A stretch of 64,000 nucleotides of DNA, from positions 1 through 64,000 of the forward strand of contig DATGLK010000044.1 of the NCBI GenBank assembly GCA_035294265.1, read 5' to 3'. The stretch is from Candidatus Binataceae bacterium. GTDB taxonomy: Bacteria > Desulfobacterota > Binatia > Binatales > Binataceae. The first letter of the stretch is position 1. Each line of letters begins with the position of its first letter. The translations under genes were made by a program, and so were the position numbers. Shown here one piece after another: positions 51,243 through 61,300 of this stretch. The notes below the pieces were generated by a model. The model saw only the letters and a program-made list of their open reading frames with translations. It ran no database searches and had not been told where the DNA came from.

Positions 51243-51917
51243 GTGAACCCGCGTCCCTTGATGAGCGCGCTGGCGAGCGGCTCAGCCAGCACTTTCGCTT
51301 GGAACAGTTCGGCCAGTTGGCTAGCGCTCATTTTGATTATGATGGCGGCTGCCATCATCTTATGTCTGGCGCTACCGCGCCGATGGCGCCTGCGATGGGG
51401 TCTTGGGGCATGCCTGTGGCTGGAAGCGTTGGGTTTGTGCCTGATCCCGCTTGCGATGCTGCCATTGGCCGACGTAGCAATTTTGCACAACTCGACCAGC
51501 GACGCCTTCTGCGCCACCTGCCATCGTGCGATGCAGCCTTACTTCAGCGACATGCGCAATCCCGCCGGCCGCGCGTTGGCCGCCGTTCACTTCCGCGACG
51601 GGGCCATGCCGGGAAGGAATTGCTACGGCTGTCACGCCGATTTCGGCATCACCGGGATGGTTGCCGCCAAGCTTGCCGGAGTGCGCGACGCGTGGGTCAA
51701 CCTCGGCGGCGCTTATCGGTTGCCCAATCCCGCCGGCGACCGTTTTTCTAACCGCCTGTGTCTTAAATGCCACGCGCAATCGGCGCGCTTTCTGGCGATC
51801 GATGCCCACCTGGAAGATAACCGTCACATCGCCGCCGATTTACTTAGCGATGTCAGCAGTTGCGAAGAGTGTCACGGACCAGGCCACCAAATCGACGGCC
51901 GACGAGCGAAGTCGTGA
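51243..51917 (+). CDS. Membrane-anchored tetraheme cytochrome (NapC/NirT-like layout)
   Basis: This gene encodes about 224 residues from a GTG, or 218 from the ATG at 51261. Two N-terminal membrane helices (SWLALILIMMAAAIILCLAL and the next hydrophobic run) are followed by a periplasmic domain with four CxxCH motifs: CATCH, CYGCH, CLKCH and CEECH. The plan of membrane anchor plus four hemes fits quinol-oxidising NapC/NirT-type or related proteins, although two helices rather than one is unusual. It could pass electrons from the quinol pool to the small cytochrome and the outer-membrane parts. Confidence 0.87.
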   Translation: MNPRPLMSALASGSASTFAWNSSASWLALILIMMAAAIILCLALPRRWRLRWGLGACLWLEALGLCLIPLAMLPLADVAILHNSTSDAFCATCHRAMQPYFSDMRNPAGRALAAVHFRDGAMPGRNCYGCHADFGITGMVAAKLAGVRDAWVNLGGAYRLPNPAGDRFSNRLCLKCHAQSARFLAIDAHLEDNRHIAADLLSDVSSCEECHGPGHQIDGRRAKS

Positions 51918-52159
51918 ACACGTACCAGCCCTGCGCACCCGCCACGCGGCTGGTGGCACTCGCGCTGGCGTTGCTGGCTCTGGCGACCTTTTTGACCTTC
52001 GACCCCTACCTGGCGATCATGTTCGCGCTCGCTCAAGTATTCGTCTTATGGTTGGCGTTGGGCTTCGTGGCCCGGCTGATTCGCGCGCTCTCGGGCGCCA
52101 AGCCTGGCTTTCGGCCGGCAAATTATGAACGGCGCAATGACAGCTCCCTTCAATCTTGA
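51914..52159 (+). CDS. Small membrane protein, last gene of the cytochrome run
   Basis: This gene encodes 81 residues from a GTG that overlaps the stop of the tetraheme gene by 4 bases (GTGA), showing tight translational coupling. It has two membrane helices (RLVALALALLALATFLTF and LAIMFALAQVFVLWLALGFV) and a basic C-terminal tail (RPANYERRN). No family is recognised. Because of the overlap it probably works with the tetraheme protein, perhaps as a stabilising subunit. Confidence 0.7.
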   Translation: MNTYQPCAPATRLVALALALLALATFLTFDPYLAIMFALAQVFVLWLALGFVARLIRALSGAKPGFRPANYERRNDSSLQS

Positions 52160-52362
52160 AAAAGCTGAGCTAGCTGCTCCGAGTCTTGGCTGGGAAAACG
52201 CATACGCCGGTTTGTTCTCGCCGGCGGCGATGGTGGCGGATAACACTCCCCTTCTTCTGAGCTTTACACGCCAAGGTGGAAGAAACAGAAAAACAGGCGG
52301 CAACGCAGATTCTCCAGCGACAGGTCGGGACCTCCCGCTGGAGCAATGTGCAATAGAGAAGG

Positions 52363-52761
52363 CTAGCGCTTGGAGTACTGGGGCCGCTTGCGCGCCTTGT
52401 GACGGCCGTACTTCTTGCGTTCAACCGCACGCGGATCGCGGGTCAGCAGACCGTTTTTGCGCAGCGTCGCGCGCATCGTTTCCTCAATCTCCACCAGCGC
52501 GCGCGAGATTCCCAGCCGTACCGCGTCGGCCTGGGCCGAGATACCACCGCCATGGACCTCGGCCAGCACATCGTACTGGGCCATCGTCTCGGTCACCTGC
52601 AACGGCTCCAGGATGCGCATGCGCGAGGTATCGCGCGGGAAGTAATCTTCGAAGGAGCGCCGATTGACCGTGATCGTGCCGCCGCCGGGCAGCAGCCGGA
52701 TCCGCGCCACGGCAGTCTTACGCTTGCCGGTGGCCTGGGTGACGTTTCGTTTATCAGCCAT
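52363..52761 (-). CDS. rpsI: Ribosomal protein S9 (uS9)
   Basis: This gene encodes 132 residues. ATGKRKTAVARIRLLPGGGT is at the N-terminus, HGGGISAQADAVRLGISRAL in the middle, and the C-terminus RKRPQYSKR is the universal basic tail that contacts the P-site tRNA. It belongs to the small ribosomal subunit. It follows rplM by 69 bases on the same strand, the standard rplM-rpsI arrangement. Confidence 0.98.
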   Translation of the reverse strand: MADKRNVTQATGKRKTAVARIRLLPGGGTITVNRRSFEDYFPRDTSRMRILEPLQVTETMAQYDVLAEVHGGGISAQADAVRLGISRALVEIEETMRATLRKNGLLTRDPRAVERKKYGRHKARKRPQYSKR

Positions 52762-52830
52762 GAACTGGGATTCCTATTTCACTTTGCGATTGAACCAGGT
52801 TGTGGTCAGTCCCGCTTGAGCCCGCGCTCC

Positions 52831-53265
52831 TCACAAATTCTTGAGCGCCACCGTCCGCGGCTGTTGCGCCAGGTGCGGATGCTCGGCGCCGCGATAAATC
52901 TTGAGCTTGGTAAAAAGCCGCCGGCCCAGCCGATTTTTGGGCAGCATCCCACGCACCGCGGTCTCGATTAGATGCTCGGGCCGAGTCTCCAGCAACTTGC
53001 CCGCGCTGGTAGCGCGTATGCCGCCGGGATAGCCGGTATGGCGGTAATAGATCTTGTCGGTACCCTTGGTTCCAGTCAGCATCACCTTGGCGGCGTTGAT
53101 GATGACCACGAAATCGCCGGCATCCTGGTTGGGAGTGAAGTCCGGCCGATGCTTGCCGCGCAAGATGCTGGCGGCGCGCGAGGCTACCCGCCCTAACGCC
53201 GCGTCGGCCGCGTCAATCACGACCCATTGGCGGGCCGCAAGCGCGCGCTCGTGAGATACGCTCAT
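52831..53265 (-). CDS. rplM: Ribosomal protein L13 (uL13)
   Basis: This gene encodes 144 residues. It has [52 protein letters not shown] and [20 protein letters not shown], all typical of large-subunit protein L13. The ATG at 53265 is preferred over a TTG at 53286, which would add seven residues. A tRNA-Asp gene lies 78 bases upstream on the same strand. Confidence 0.97.
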   Translation of the reverse strand: MSVSHERALAARQWVVIDAADAALGRVASRAASILRGKHRPDFTPNQDAGDFVVIINAAKVMLTGTKGTDKIYYRHTGYPGGIRATSAGKLLETRPEHLIETAVRGMLPKNRLGRRLFTKLKIYRGAEHPHLAQQPRTVALKNL

Positions 53266-53343
53266 GGTCTGTTCACTCAGTTTCAACTCTGTAGGCCGTC
53301 CTCACCGCGACCGTGGCCGCGGACAAATTCCTGCGCTGATCAT

Positions 53344-53421
53344 TGGCGGGGCCGATGGGATTTGAACCCACGACTTCCGACGTGACAGGCCGGCGTTCTA
53401 ACCGAGCTGAACTACGACCCC
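53344..53421 (-). tRNA. tRNA-Asp(GTC)
   Basis: A complete cloverleaf can be drawn. The acceptor stem is GGGGTCG / CGGCCCC with one G-T pair, the D arm is GTTC/GAAC, the anticodon arm is CCGGC-CTGTCAC-GTCGG with anticodon GTC, the variable loop is AAGTC, and the T arm is GTGGG-TTCAAAT-CCCAT. Discriminator G and an encoded CCA follow. Confidence 0.96.
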
Positions 53422-53660
53422 GCCGCAACCATCCTTTGTGCCATGTTCTCGCCCCCCGAGCAACCCACAAGGAGGCTAAGCATCCAGGCAGGCGAGTCTC
53501 TTGTGGCCTTTGCGGGGCCCAGAAGCCGGCTACGCGGCACCAGCGCATCGGAGCGGCAGCCTGCCACAGTTCTTTTCGAACCGCGAGCGTAAGGCGGCCT
53601 CGGCCGCGCACCTCGCCTCCGCTTGCCGGCCGAGAGTTTCCCTTTGGGGCTGAACACCCT

Positions 53661-54188
53661 TTATCCCGCGACCGAGACTGCCTTGCGCGCGGTTGCGGTG
53701 GGAAGGAACAGCCGACTCGGGCGCGACGGAAAGGGAACGAAGCCGCGGTTACTGTAGAAGTCGGCAGCGCCTTGGTTCTTTGCATCGACCACGATTGCCC
53801 ATATGGCCGTCGAACGATCGGCCGCTAGCACCCGCTTGATGGCGTCCGCCAACAGCAATTCCCCGACGCCCCGCCCGCGGGCCCGCATGTCTCGCGCCAG
53901 GCGTCCGATTAGCGCGGCGGGAATTGCGTCGTAGCGCGGAAGCTTCCGGGCGATCTCCCTGGGCAACTGGCCAGGATGGATGGCGCAGGTACTCAGGGTG
54001 TAGAACCCGACGACGCCGAGGCCGCCCTCGGTCGCGACGAAGACGCGTGCGATGTTGCGCTTTTCGTCTTGTCTAGCCTGATGACGAAAGTAATGGTCGA
54101 GGTTAGGTTCGCCGCAAGAAAAGCTTGCCCGCTCATGTTCGCTGGAGAGAGGTTGTACCGTGAGCGGCACTCGCCAACGCAGCGCCAA
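53661..54188 (-). CDS. GNAT-family toxin (TacT/AtaT-like acetyltransferase)
   Basis: This gene encodes 175 residues. FSCGEPNLDHYFRHQARQDE near the N-terminus, the acetyl-CoA binding motif RARGRGVGELLL (R-x-x-G-x-G/A) and the catalytic-side Tyr in AADFYSNRGFVPFP fit the TA-associated GNATs that acetylate charged aminoacyl-tRNA and stop translation. It begins directly after the DUF1778 antitoxin stop, probably at a TTG (54188); a GTG at 54170 is an alternative. The pair forms a type II toxin-antitoxin module next to tRNA-Asp. Confidence 0.9.
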   Translation of the reverse strand: MALRWRVPLTVQPLSSEHERASFSCGEPNLDHYFRHQARQDEKRNIARVFVATEGGLGVVGFYTLSTCAIHPGQLPREIARKLPRYDAIPAALIGRLARDMRARGRGVGELLLADAIKRVLAADRSTAIWAIVVDAKNQGAADFYSNRGFVPFPSRPSRLFLPTATARKAVSVAG

Positions 54189-54476
54189 TCATTCCACTTC
54201 GATGGTATGGCGCTTGAGAGCGCTGACCAGCCGAGCAGAAGGTTTCGGTGGACTGAGGAGGGCTTCAAGGAAAATCTTACGGTCCGCCTCGCTCAGCTCC
54301 ATATGTTCATGTTCGCTTAGAATCCGGCGAGCGCCTTCGTAGGCAAGGTCAGCTGCCGAGAGGCCGCTGACCGCGGCGGCCTGCTGGATCAATCTTTTTG
54401 CGGAGGGGGTCACTCTAAGCTCTAAGCGTTCTGACTTCGTCTCGGCTCGTGGGATCGCCGAGGTTGCTCGCTTCAT
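54189..54476 (-). CDS. DUF1778-family antitoxin (ribbon-helix-helix)
   Basis: This gene encodes 95 residues. The N-terminal ribbon-helix-helix (SERLELRVTPSAKRLIQQAA, then AVSGLSAADLAYEGARRIL) would bind DNA, and the C-terminal tail (DRKIFLEALLSPPKPSARLV) wraps the GNAT partner, as in TacA/AtaR. The stop codon abuts the toxin start. A palindrome 21 bases upstream of the ATG is the likely autoregulatory site. The ATG at 54476 is chosen because the longer frame upstream would run through that palindrome. Confidence 0.9.
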   Translation of the reverse strand: MKRATSAIPRAETKSERLELRVTPSAKRLIQQAAAVSGLSAADLAYEGARRILSEHEHMELSEADRKIFLEALLSPPKPSARLVSALKRHTIEVE

Positions 54477-54497
54477 CCCTATCGACTCCCTTCTTAA

Positions 54498-54520
54498 ATG
54501 TACGGTTACTTGCCGTACAT
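54498..54520. promoter_or_regulatory. Palindromic operator of the GNAT/DUF1778 module
   Basis: A perfect inverted repeat ATGTACGG-N7-CCGTACAT lies 21 bases upstream of the antitoxin ATG. Its size and position fit the binding site of a dimeric ribbon-helix-helix antitoxin that represses its own operon. Confidence 0.75.
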
Positions 54521-54823
54521 AGCATGATGTTGGAGTACCTGTCCAGCGTACCCCGGTCCAGCCGCTTTTGTCTTCTTCATGTATTGGCCGAAGCGAGCTT
54601 TTCGGTGCGGGTGGTCGCGGCTTCTCCGTTTCCGGCGCGGCCGACGCTTCCGTCGCCAACTCAGCCGTGTTTTACATGGCCTCATGCGCCAACCCAGGGT
54701 TTTCATCTTCAAGGGGATCTGAGGGCGTTTGTTCAGCCTCGCCGCGCGGCTAACATGCGGTTGTTATGATGGTTACTGGCCCGCGAACCCAACCTCAGGA
54801 AAGCAACCATTAAGGAACCATTG
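54521..54823. other. Stretch between the TA operator and the aldo/keto reductase gene
   Basis: About 300 bases. A 68-codon minus-strand frame (54506-54712) is Arg/Lys-rich and crosses the operator; it is not considered a gene. The promoter for the TA module (leftward) and for the aldo/keto reductase (rightward) must lie here. AAGGAA precedes the ATG at 54824. Confidence 0.45.
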
Positions 54824-55723
54824 ATGAGCGCCAAGGTCGAGACGCATCCGCTGGGCACGACCGAGATGAATGTAAGTCGGCTGGGATTGGGAACTTCGGA
54901 GCTGGGCTACGGCCACCTGCCGCTGGCCCAGGCGCGCGCGCTGTTCAACGGTGCCCTGGACGCGGGGCTGAACCTGATCGACACAGGCGAATGCTACGGA
55001 TCGGCCGAGGAGTTGATCGGCCAGGCCCTCAGCAAGCGCCGGCACCAGTACTACCTGATGAGCAAGTGCGGCCATATGGACGGAGTATGGCCGGGCAACT
55101 GGGAACCGTCCTCGATCGCCGCCAGTATCGAGCGCAGCCTGCGGCGGCTGCGCACCGACGTAATCGACGTGCTGTTTTTACATAGCTGCGAAGAGTCGGT
55201 GTTACGCCAGGGCGACGCCATCGCGGCGCTGGAAAAGGCGCGCGGCCAGGGCAAGATTCGCTATTTGGGCTACAGCGGAGACGGCGCCGCGGCGCGCTAC
55301 GCGGTGGAATGCGGCGCGTTCGCGGTGCTGGAGATTTCGGTCAGTATCGCCGACCAGGAAGCGCTGGAACTGGTGCTGCCGCTGGCCCGCGCGCGTGGTA
55401 TCGGGGTGGTGGCCAAGCGGCCGATCGCCAATGCCGCCTGGCTGACCGAGCAACCCGCCAACAACTATGTGCGCCCGTACTGGGAGCGCCTGCGCCAGTT
55501 GAATTATCCTTTCTTGCATCGGCCTGAGGCGGTAGCCACGGCACTGCGCTTTACTCTGAGCACGCCCGGGATTGATACCGCCATCGTCGGCACCACCAAG
55601 CCGCAACGCTGGCGCAGCAATCTGGAGCTGCTCAGCCAAGGCGCGTTGCCCGCCGACGTCTATCAGGCAATCCGGGAGCGCTGGCAGCAGGTTGCGCAGC
55701 CCGATTGGGTAGGCCAGCGCTAA
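54824..55723 (+). CDS. Aldo/keto reductase
   Basis: This gene encodes 299 residues of TIM-barrel type. The tetrad is recognisable: Asp and Tyr in NLIDTGECYGSAEELIGQAL, Lys in LMSKCGH and His in VLFLHSCEES. The C-terminal NADPH-binding region includes TPGIDTAIVGTTKPQRWRSN. The family reduces aldehydes and ketones with NADPH; the substrate is not predictable. It is convergent with icd across a GC-rich hairpin. Confidence 0.9.
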   Translation: MSAKVETHPLGTTEMNVSRLGLGTSELGYGHLPLAQARALFNGALDAGLNLIDTGECYGSAEELIGQALSKRRHQYYLMSKCGHMDGVWPGNWEPSSIAASIERSLRRLRTDVIDVLFLHSCEESVLRQGDAIAALEKARGQGKIRYLGYSGDGAAARYAVECGAFAVLEISVSIADQEALELVLPLARARGIGVVAKRPIANAAWLTEQPANNYVRPYWERLRQLNYPFLHRPEAVATALRFTLSTPGIDTAIVGTTKPQRWRSNLELLSQGALPADVYQAIRERWQQVAQPDWVGQR

Positions 55724-55745
55724 TCAACCGCGCTCCCACCCCCTA

Positions 55746-55769
55746 CCCCCTCCCTGATCCGGGAGGGGG
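55746..55769. terminator. Bidirectional hairpin between the aldo/keto reductase gene and icd
   Basis: A perfect 9-bp stem (CCCCCTCCC / GGGAGGGGG) with a 6-base loop lies between two convergent genes. It lacks a long T-run on either side, so efficiency is uncertain. Confidence 0.5.
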
Positions 55770-55798
55770 ATAAAAGAGGCAGGCGCGCGCTCAAGCAA

Positions 55799-57046
<1,248 letters not shown>

Positions 57047-57079
57047 TTGATGACCTGTCTTTCCTCAACTGAGTGCAGG

Positions 57080-57108
57080 GTTATATCACCACCACGCCGA
57101 TCGTCCAA
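57080..57108 (-). promoter_or_regulatory. Probable icd promoter
   Basis: On the minus strand TTGGAC (-35 side) and TATAAC (-10) are exactly 17 bases apart, 34 bases before the icd ATG. The -10 box matches consensus at five of six positions; the -35 is weaker. Confidence 0.55.
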
Positions 57109-57191
57109 TCTTGACCCTGACCGGCCCTTGCATCATACAAAAATGCAGCGAGCGAAGAAGCCGCTCAGTTTTTTGGTTCGCAGGAGTCAGC

Positions 57192-58394
57192 ATGGATTTC
57201 ACCTTCAGCCCCGAACAGGAAGCCTTTCGCGCCCAACTGCGCCAATGGTTGCGCGCCACCAAGGCTGACATCTGGGGCGACACCGACGAGCCGGTGGGCG
57301 GGCTGGAAGATGCCGCCAGCGACGAGCGCTGGGCGCGTTTGATGCGCTACCATCGCGCGCTTAACGCCGCCGGCTACGTTGCTTTGCATTGGCCCAAGCA
57401 ATGGGGTGGCGCGGGGGCGGGGCTGGTGGAGCAAGTTATCTACCAAGACGAAGTTCTGGCCGCGGGATTGCCGCTTTACGGCGCCAACATCATCGCTATC
57501 GATCGGGTCGGTCCTACCCTCATTGCCCTGGGCAGCGACGAACAACGCAAGCGTTATCTGCCGCCGATGCTCACGGGCGAGGAGATCTGGTGCCAAGGCT
57601 ATTCGGAGCCCAACGCCGGCTCGGACCTCGCCAGTTTAAGCACTCGGGCCGAAGTGCGGCCCGACCGCTTCATCGTAAACGGCCAGAAGGTGTGGACCAG
57701 TCTGGCCAACCGGGCCAGCATGCAAGTACTGCTGGTGCGCACCGATCCCAAGGCACCCAAGCACAAGGGCATCTCTTATCTAATCGTGGACATGCGCAGC
57801 CCAGGCATTACGGTGCGCCCGCTGGTCCAGATGACGGGCGAGGCCGGTTTCAACGAAATTTTTTACGACAACGTCGAGGTGCCGCGCGAAAACCTGGTCG
57901 GAGAGCTTAACGCCGGTTGGCAAGTGTCGCTGGCCACGCTGATGTACGAGCGCATCTCGGGCGGCGCGCGCCATCCGGTGGAGCGGATGCTGGAGGACCT
58001 GATCGCGCTGGCGCGCGAGGTGAGTTTCGACGGCGTGCCCGCGGCACGCCATCCCTACGTACGCCAGCGCCTGGCTCAATTCGCGATCGAAGCGCGCTGC
58101 CTGCGCCTGACCCGCTATCGCGCGCTGACCGCGATGCTGCGGGAGCAGGTGCCCGGACCGGAAAGCTCGTTTGGCAAGCTGGCCGCCACCGAACTCAACC
58201 TGCGCATCCAAAACTTTGCCAGCGAGTTGCTGGGGCCTTATGCGCAACTGGCGCCGGGCGCGGTGGGGGCGTTGCAGAACGGCCGCTGGATGGGCCGGAT
58301 GCTCGGCGCGCGCGCCAACACGATCGCCGCCGGCTCCAGCGAGATTCAGCGCAACATCATCGGCGAACGGGTACTGGGTCTGCCCAAGGGCTAG
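57192..58394 (+). CDS. Acyl-CoA dehydrogenase
   Basis: This gene encodes 400 residues. MDFTFSPEQEAFRAQLRQWL is a typical start. The FAD/substrate motif is CQGYSEPNAGSDLASLSTRA, and the C-terminal part has FGKLAATELNLRIQNFASEL and SSEIQRNIIGERVLGLPK, the family's closing FAD-binding segment. It introduces a double bond into an acyl-CoA thioester. Divergent from icd; a molybdenum hydroxylase set follows 131 bases downstream, so the cluster may degrade an aromatic or branched substrate. Confidence 0.94.
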   Translation: MDFTFSPEQEAFRAQLRQWLRATKADIWGDTDEPVGGLEDAASDERWARLMRYHRALNAAGYVALHWPKQWGGAGAGLVEQVIYQDEVLAAGLPLYGANIIAIDRVGPTLIALGSDEQRKRYLPPMLTGEEIWCQGYSEPNAGSDLASLSTRAEVRPDRFIVNGQKVWTSLANRASMQVLLVRTDPKAPKHKGISYLIVDMRSPGITVRPLVQMTGEAGFNEIFYDNVEVPRENLVGELNAGWQVSLATLMYERISGGARHPVERMLEDLIALAREVSFDGVPAARHPYVRQRLAQFAIEARCLRLTRYRALTAMLREQVPGPESSFGKLAATELNLRIQNFASELLGPYAQLAPGAVGALQNGRWMGRMLGARANTIAAGSSEIQRNIIGERVLGLPKG

Positions 58395-58525
58395 GGGGGA
58401 ACAAGTCTCGGCGGCTTGTACCCCCTTCCCCTGCCCGTTGCCGCACTTGCCGCCGCGCTCGCGGCTGCGCTAGCTTCGCCAGTGCGTGGCGAGCGCGATG
58501 CCGCTTGCGCGCGGAGGATGGATCA

Positions 58526-58996
58526 ATGGCGCGAATCTCGCTTAAGGTAAACGGCCGCACGCGCACAATCGAAGCGGATCCGAAGATGCCGCTGCTCTAT
58601 GCCCTGCGCAACAATTTGGCTCTCAAGAATCCGCGCTTTGGCTGCGGCCTGGCCCAATGCGGAGCGTGCACGGTGCTGCTGGACAACCAGCCGATTCGTT
58701 CCTGCTCCTTCCCCACCCTGGCGGCGCGCGGCCATGAGGTGGTGACGCTGGAGGGAATCGGCACGCCCCAGCATCCCCATCCGATCCAGAAGGCTTGGAT
58801 CGCGGAAGAAGCGATGCAATGCGGCTACTGTATCAACGGCTGGATAATGAGCGCCAAGGCTTTGCTGGATCGCAATCCCAATCCCAGCGATAGCGAAATC
58901 CGCCAAGCCTTCGCCGGTCTAATTTGCCGATGTGGCGCGCAGACTGCGATGTTCCGCGCGGTGCGGCGCGCCTCGCAGGAAATGCGGGAGGCTTAG
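58526..58996 (+). CDS. Molybdenum hydroxylase 2Fe-2S subunit (IorA-like)
   Basis: This gene encodes 156 residues. The first 2Fe-2S cluster is in FGCGLAQCGACTV, with a fourth Cys in SCSFP. The second, all-alpha cluster is in MQCGYCINGWIM and LICRCGA. It passes electrons from the molybdenum site to an external acceptor. No FAD subunit is encoded nearby, as in the IorAB/periplasmic branch of the family. It carries no Tat signal and would be exported bound to its large subunit. GGAGG precedes the ATG, and the large-subunit gene starts 3 bases after the stop. Confidence 0.95.
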   Translation: MARISLKVNGRTRTIEADPKMPLLYALRNNLALKNPRFGCGLAQCGACTVLLDNQPIRSCSFPTLAARGHEVVTLEGIGTPQHPHPIQKAWIAEEAMQCGYCINGWIMSAKALLDRNPNPSDSEIRQAFAGLICRCGAQTAMFRAVRRASQEMREA

Positions 58997-58999
58997 GCG

Positions 59000-61300
59000 A
59001 TGGACACGACCGTTTCACGCCGCCGGTTCCTCAAAGGCACCGGCGCACTGATCATTGGCTTCAGCTTCTCGGGCCCGCTTATCCAGACCCTGGCTCAGGG
59101 TGCGACGATGGCGATGCCGGCCAGCGGCGAACTCGATTCGTGGCTGGCGATCGACCCCGACGGCAATGCCACGGTGTACTCGGGCAAAGTGGATGTCGGG
59201 ATGGGGGTCAAGACCGGGCTTATTCAAATCGCCGCCGAGGAACTCTACCTGGCGCCCGAGCGAGTCACGATCATCATGGGCGACACCGCACGCACGCCCA
59301 ACCAGGGCGGCACCGGCGCCAGCACCTCGATCTCGTTGGGCGCCAAGCCGCTGCGCAACGCCGCCGCCGAGGCCCATCGCATCCTGCTTAATCGCGCCGC
59401 GCTTAAATTGGGGGTTGCGGCTGACCAATTGGTTACTCACAACGGCGTAGTCAGCGTCAAAGACCATCCCCAGCGTCAAATCGGCTACGGTAAGCTGGTT
59501 AGCGATCGCAGCTTCAACGAACCACTCAAGGTCAAGGGCAAGGCCGCCACGCTGGACGTATTCGGCGCGGCCCGGCCCAAGGATCCCAAGGATTACACCG
59601 TGGTGGGGACCTCCTACCCGCGGGTGGATGTGGCGCCCAAGGTGATGGGGGAGTTCACCTATATGGTCGATGTGCGGGTGCCAGGGATGCTGCACGGGCG
59701 GGTGGTACGGCCTCCGGGAGCTGGTGCGACCGTGACGAGCGTGGACGAAGCTTCCCTCCGCGCCATCCCAGGAATCGTCAAGGTGGTGGCGCACGAGGGC
59801 TTTGTGGGGGTAATCGCCAACAGCGAATGGGCGGCTATACAAGGTGCCACGCAGCTCAAAGTCAATTGGAGCAAGCCCAAGGCGAACTTTATCCCGATGC
59901 GCGACCTTTACGCGCACATGCTCGCCACGCCGCCTCAGGCCAGCCAGAATCCGCTCAAGCAAGGCGATGTCGAAAGCGCGCTGGCCGGGGCCCATCGTCG
60001 GCTGGCGGCCCAGTATGATTGGCCTTTCCAGTCCCACGCCACGATGGGGCCGGGATGCGCGGTGGCCTGGGTGCGCAAGAACGGCCAGGTGACGATTTGG
60101 TCGGGGGCGCAAAAGCCGCCCGTGCTGCGCCAAGGGATCGCCAGCCTGCTGAAGGTCCCGCCCTCGCAGGTGCGGGTAATCTGGGTAGAGGATGCGGGCT
60201 CCCACGGCCGGCCAGGTTTTGCCGACGTTGCCGCCGACGCCGCCCTGCTTTCGCAAGCCGTGCAACGCCCGGTGCGGGTGCAGTGGATGCGCCATGACAT
60301 GACGGGCTGGGGCACCAAGGCGCCGGCAATCGTGATGAAGCTGCGCGGCGGGCTTACCCCAGAGGGCCGGATAGCAGCCCTGGACTTCGAATCGTGGGGC
60401 TTTTCGGGGGCCGAGATTTCGCCTCATTACGACGCCGCCGGCAACTTTCTGGGGGCTCAGCTAAGCGGGCTTCCCAATACCACCAGCGAAAACGAATTCT
60501 ATGCCCTGTACGGACGCGGCAGCGCCGCCTATATCACCGCCAATCAGCGGGCGGTGGCTCATATCATGCCGCCGCTTTATCCGCTGGGTTCGCCGATGCG
60601 GACCAGTCACCTACGCGATCCCGAGGGACCGCAGACCACCTTCGCGGTGGAATCCTTTATCGACGAACTGGCAGCGGCGGCCGGCGCCGATCCGGTGGAC
60701 TTTCGCCTGCGCCATCTGAGCGACCCCCGCTCGCAAAACGTGATCAGGGTGGCAGCCCGCGCTGCGGGCTGGGACCCCAGGCCCTCGCCGGCCAAGAACG
60801 ATGGGCAGCAAGTCGCCAAGGGGCGCGGGATAAGCTTTGCCCCGCGCGGGGCGGCCGGCTTTTTTCCCACCACTTACGTGGCCACGGTGGCCGAGGTCGA
60901 GGTCGATCGCACAAGCGGCGAGGTCGCCGTTACTCGGCTGGTCTGCGCCCAGGATTGCGGGCGGATTATCAATCCGCTGGCGCTCAAGGGCACGGTGGAA
61001 GGCAACCTGATCCAATCGATGAGCCGGGCGCTCGTGGAGGAAGTCACCTACGACCAAAACAACGTGACCAGTGTCGACTGGCGCACTTATCCGATCGTAC
61101 GCTCGCCGCAACTGCCCAAAGCGGTGGAGGTGGTGCTGATAAACCAACCCGAGATCGAGCCGGCGGGCGCGGGCGAACCTTCCACCCGCCCCACCGCCGG
61201 CGCGATTGCCAACGCGATTTACGACGCGCTCGGGGTGCGGGTGCGCTCGGCTCCGATGACTCCGGCGCGAATCAAGGCGGCCTTGGCGGGAGCCGCGTGA
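59000..61300 (+). CDS. Molybdenum hydroxylase large subunit 1 (IorB-like, Tat-exported)
   Basis: This gene encodes 766 residues. The N-terminus has a twin-arginine signal (SRRRFLKG). The enzyme part begins LDSWLAIDPDGNATVYSGKV, with DVGMGVKTGLIQIAAEELYL and MGDTARTPNQGGTGAST. The molybdopterin-binding regions include GPGCAVAWVRKNG, GAQKPPVLRQG and SHLRDPEGPQTTFAVESF. The catalytic-type Glu lies in PAGAGEPSTRPTAGAIANAI. Members hydroxylate N-heterocycles or oxidise aldehydes. A close paralogue follows 32 bases downstream. Confidence 0.94.
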   Translation: MDTTVSRRRFLKGTGALIIGFSFSGPLIQTLAQGATMAMPASGELDSWLAIDPDGNATVYSGKVDVGMGVKTGLIQIAAEELYLAPERVTIIMGDTARTPNQGGTGASTSISLGAKPLRNAAAEAHRILLNRAALKLGVAADQLVTHNGVVSVKDHPQRQIGYGKLVSDRSFNEPLKVKGKAATLDVFGAARPKDPKDYTVVGTSYPRVDVAPKVMGEFTYMVDVRVPGMLHGRVVRPPGAGATVTSVDEASLRAIPGIVKVVAHEGFVGVIANSEWAAIQGATQLKVNWSKPKANFIPMRDLYAHMLATPPQASQNPLKQGDVESALAGAHRRLAAQYDWPFQSHATMGPGCAVAWVRKNGQVTIWSGAQKPPVLRQGIASLLKVPPSQVRVIWVEDAGSHGRPGFADVAADAALLSQAVQRPVRVQWMRHDMTGWGTKAPAIVMKLRGGLTPEGRIAALDFESWGFSGAEISPHYDAAGNFLGAQLSGLPNTTSENEFYALYGRGSAAYITANQRAVAHIMPPLYPLGSPMRTSHLRDPEGPQTTFAVESFIDELAAAAGADPVDFRLRHLSDPRSQNVIRVAARAAGWDPRPSPAKNDGQQVAKGRGISFAPRGAAGFFPTTYVATVAEVEVDRTSGEVAVTRLVCAQDCGRIINPLALKGTVEGNLIQSMSRALVEEVTYDQNNVTSVDWRTYPIVRSPQLPKAVEVVLINQPEIEPAGAGEPSTRPTAGAIANAIYDALGVRVRSAPMTPARIKAALAGAA

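Noticed and set aside
54477-54659. Longer start for the DUF1778 antitoxin
   Set aside because: It would run translation through the palindromic operator and add a Pro/Ala-rich stretch unlike the family.
59015-60427. 470-codon minus-strand open frame inside the first molybdenum hydroxylase gene
   Set aside because: It is an antisense shadow created by high third-position GC in a well-supported gene.
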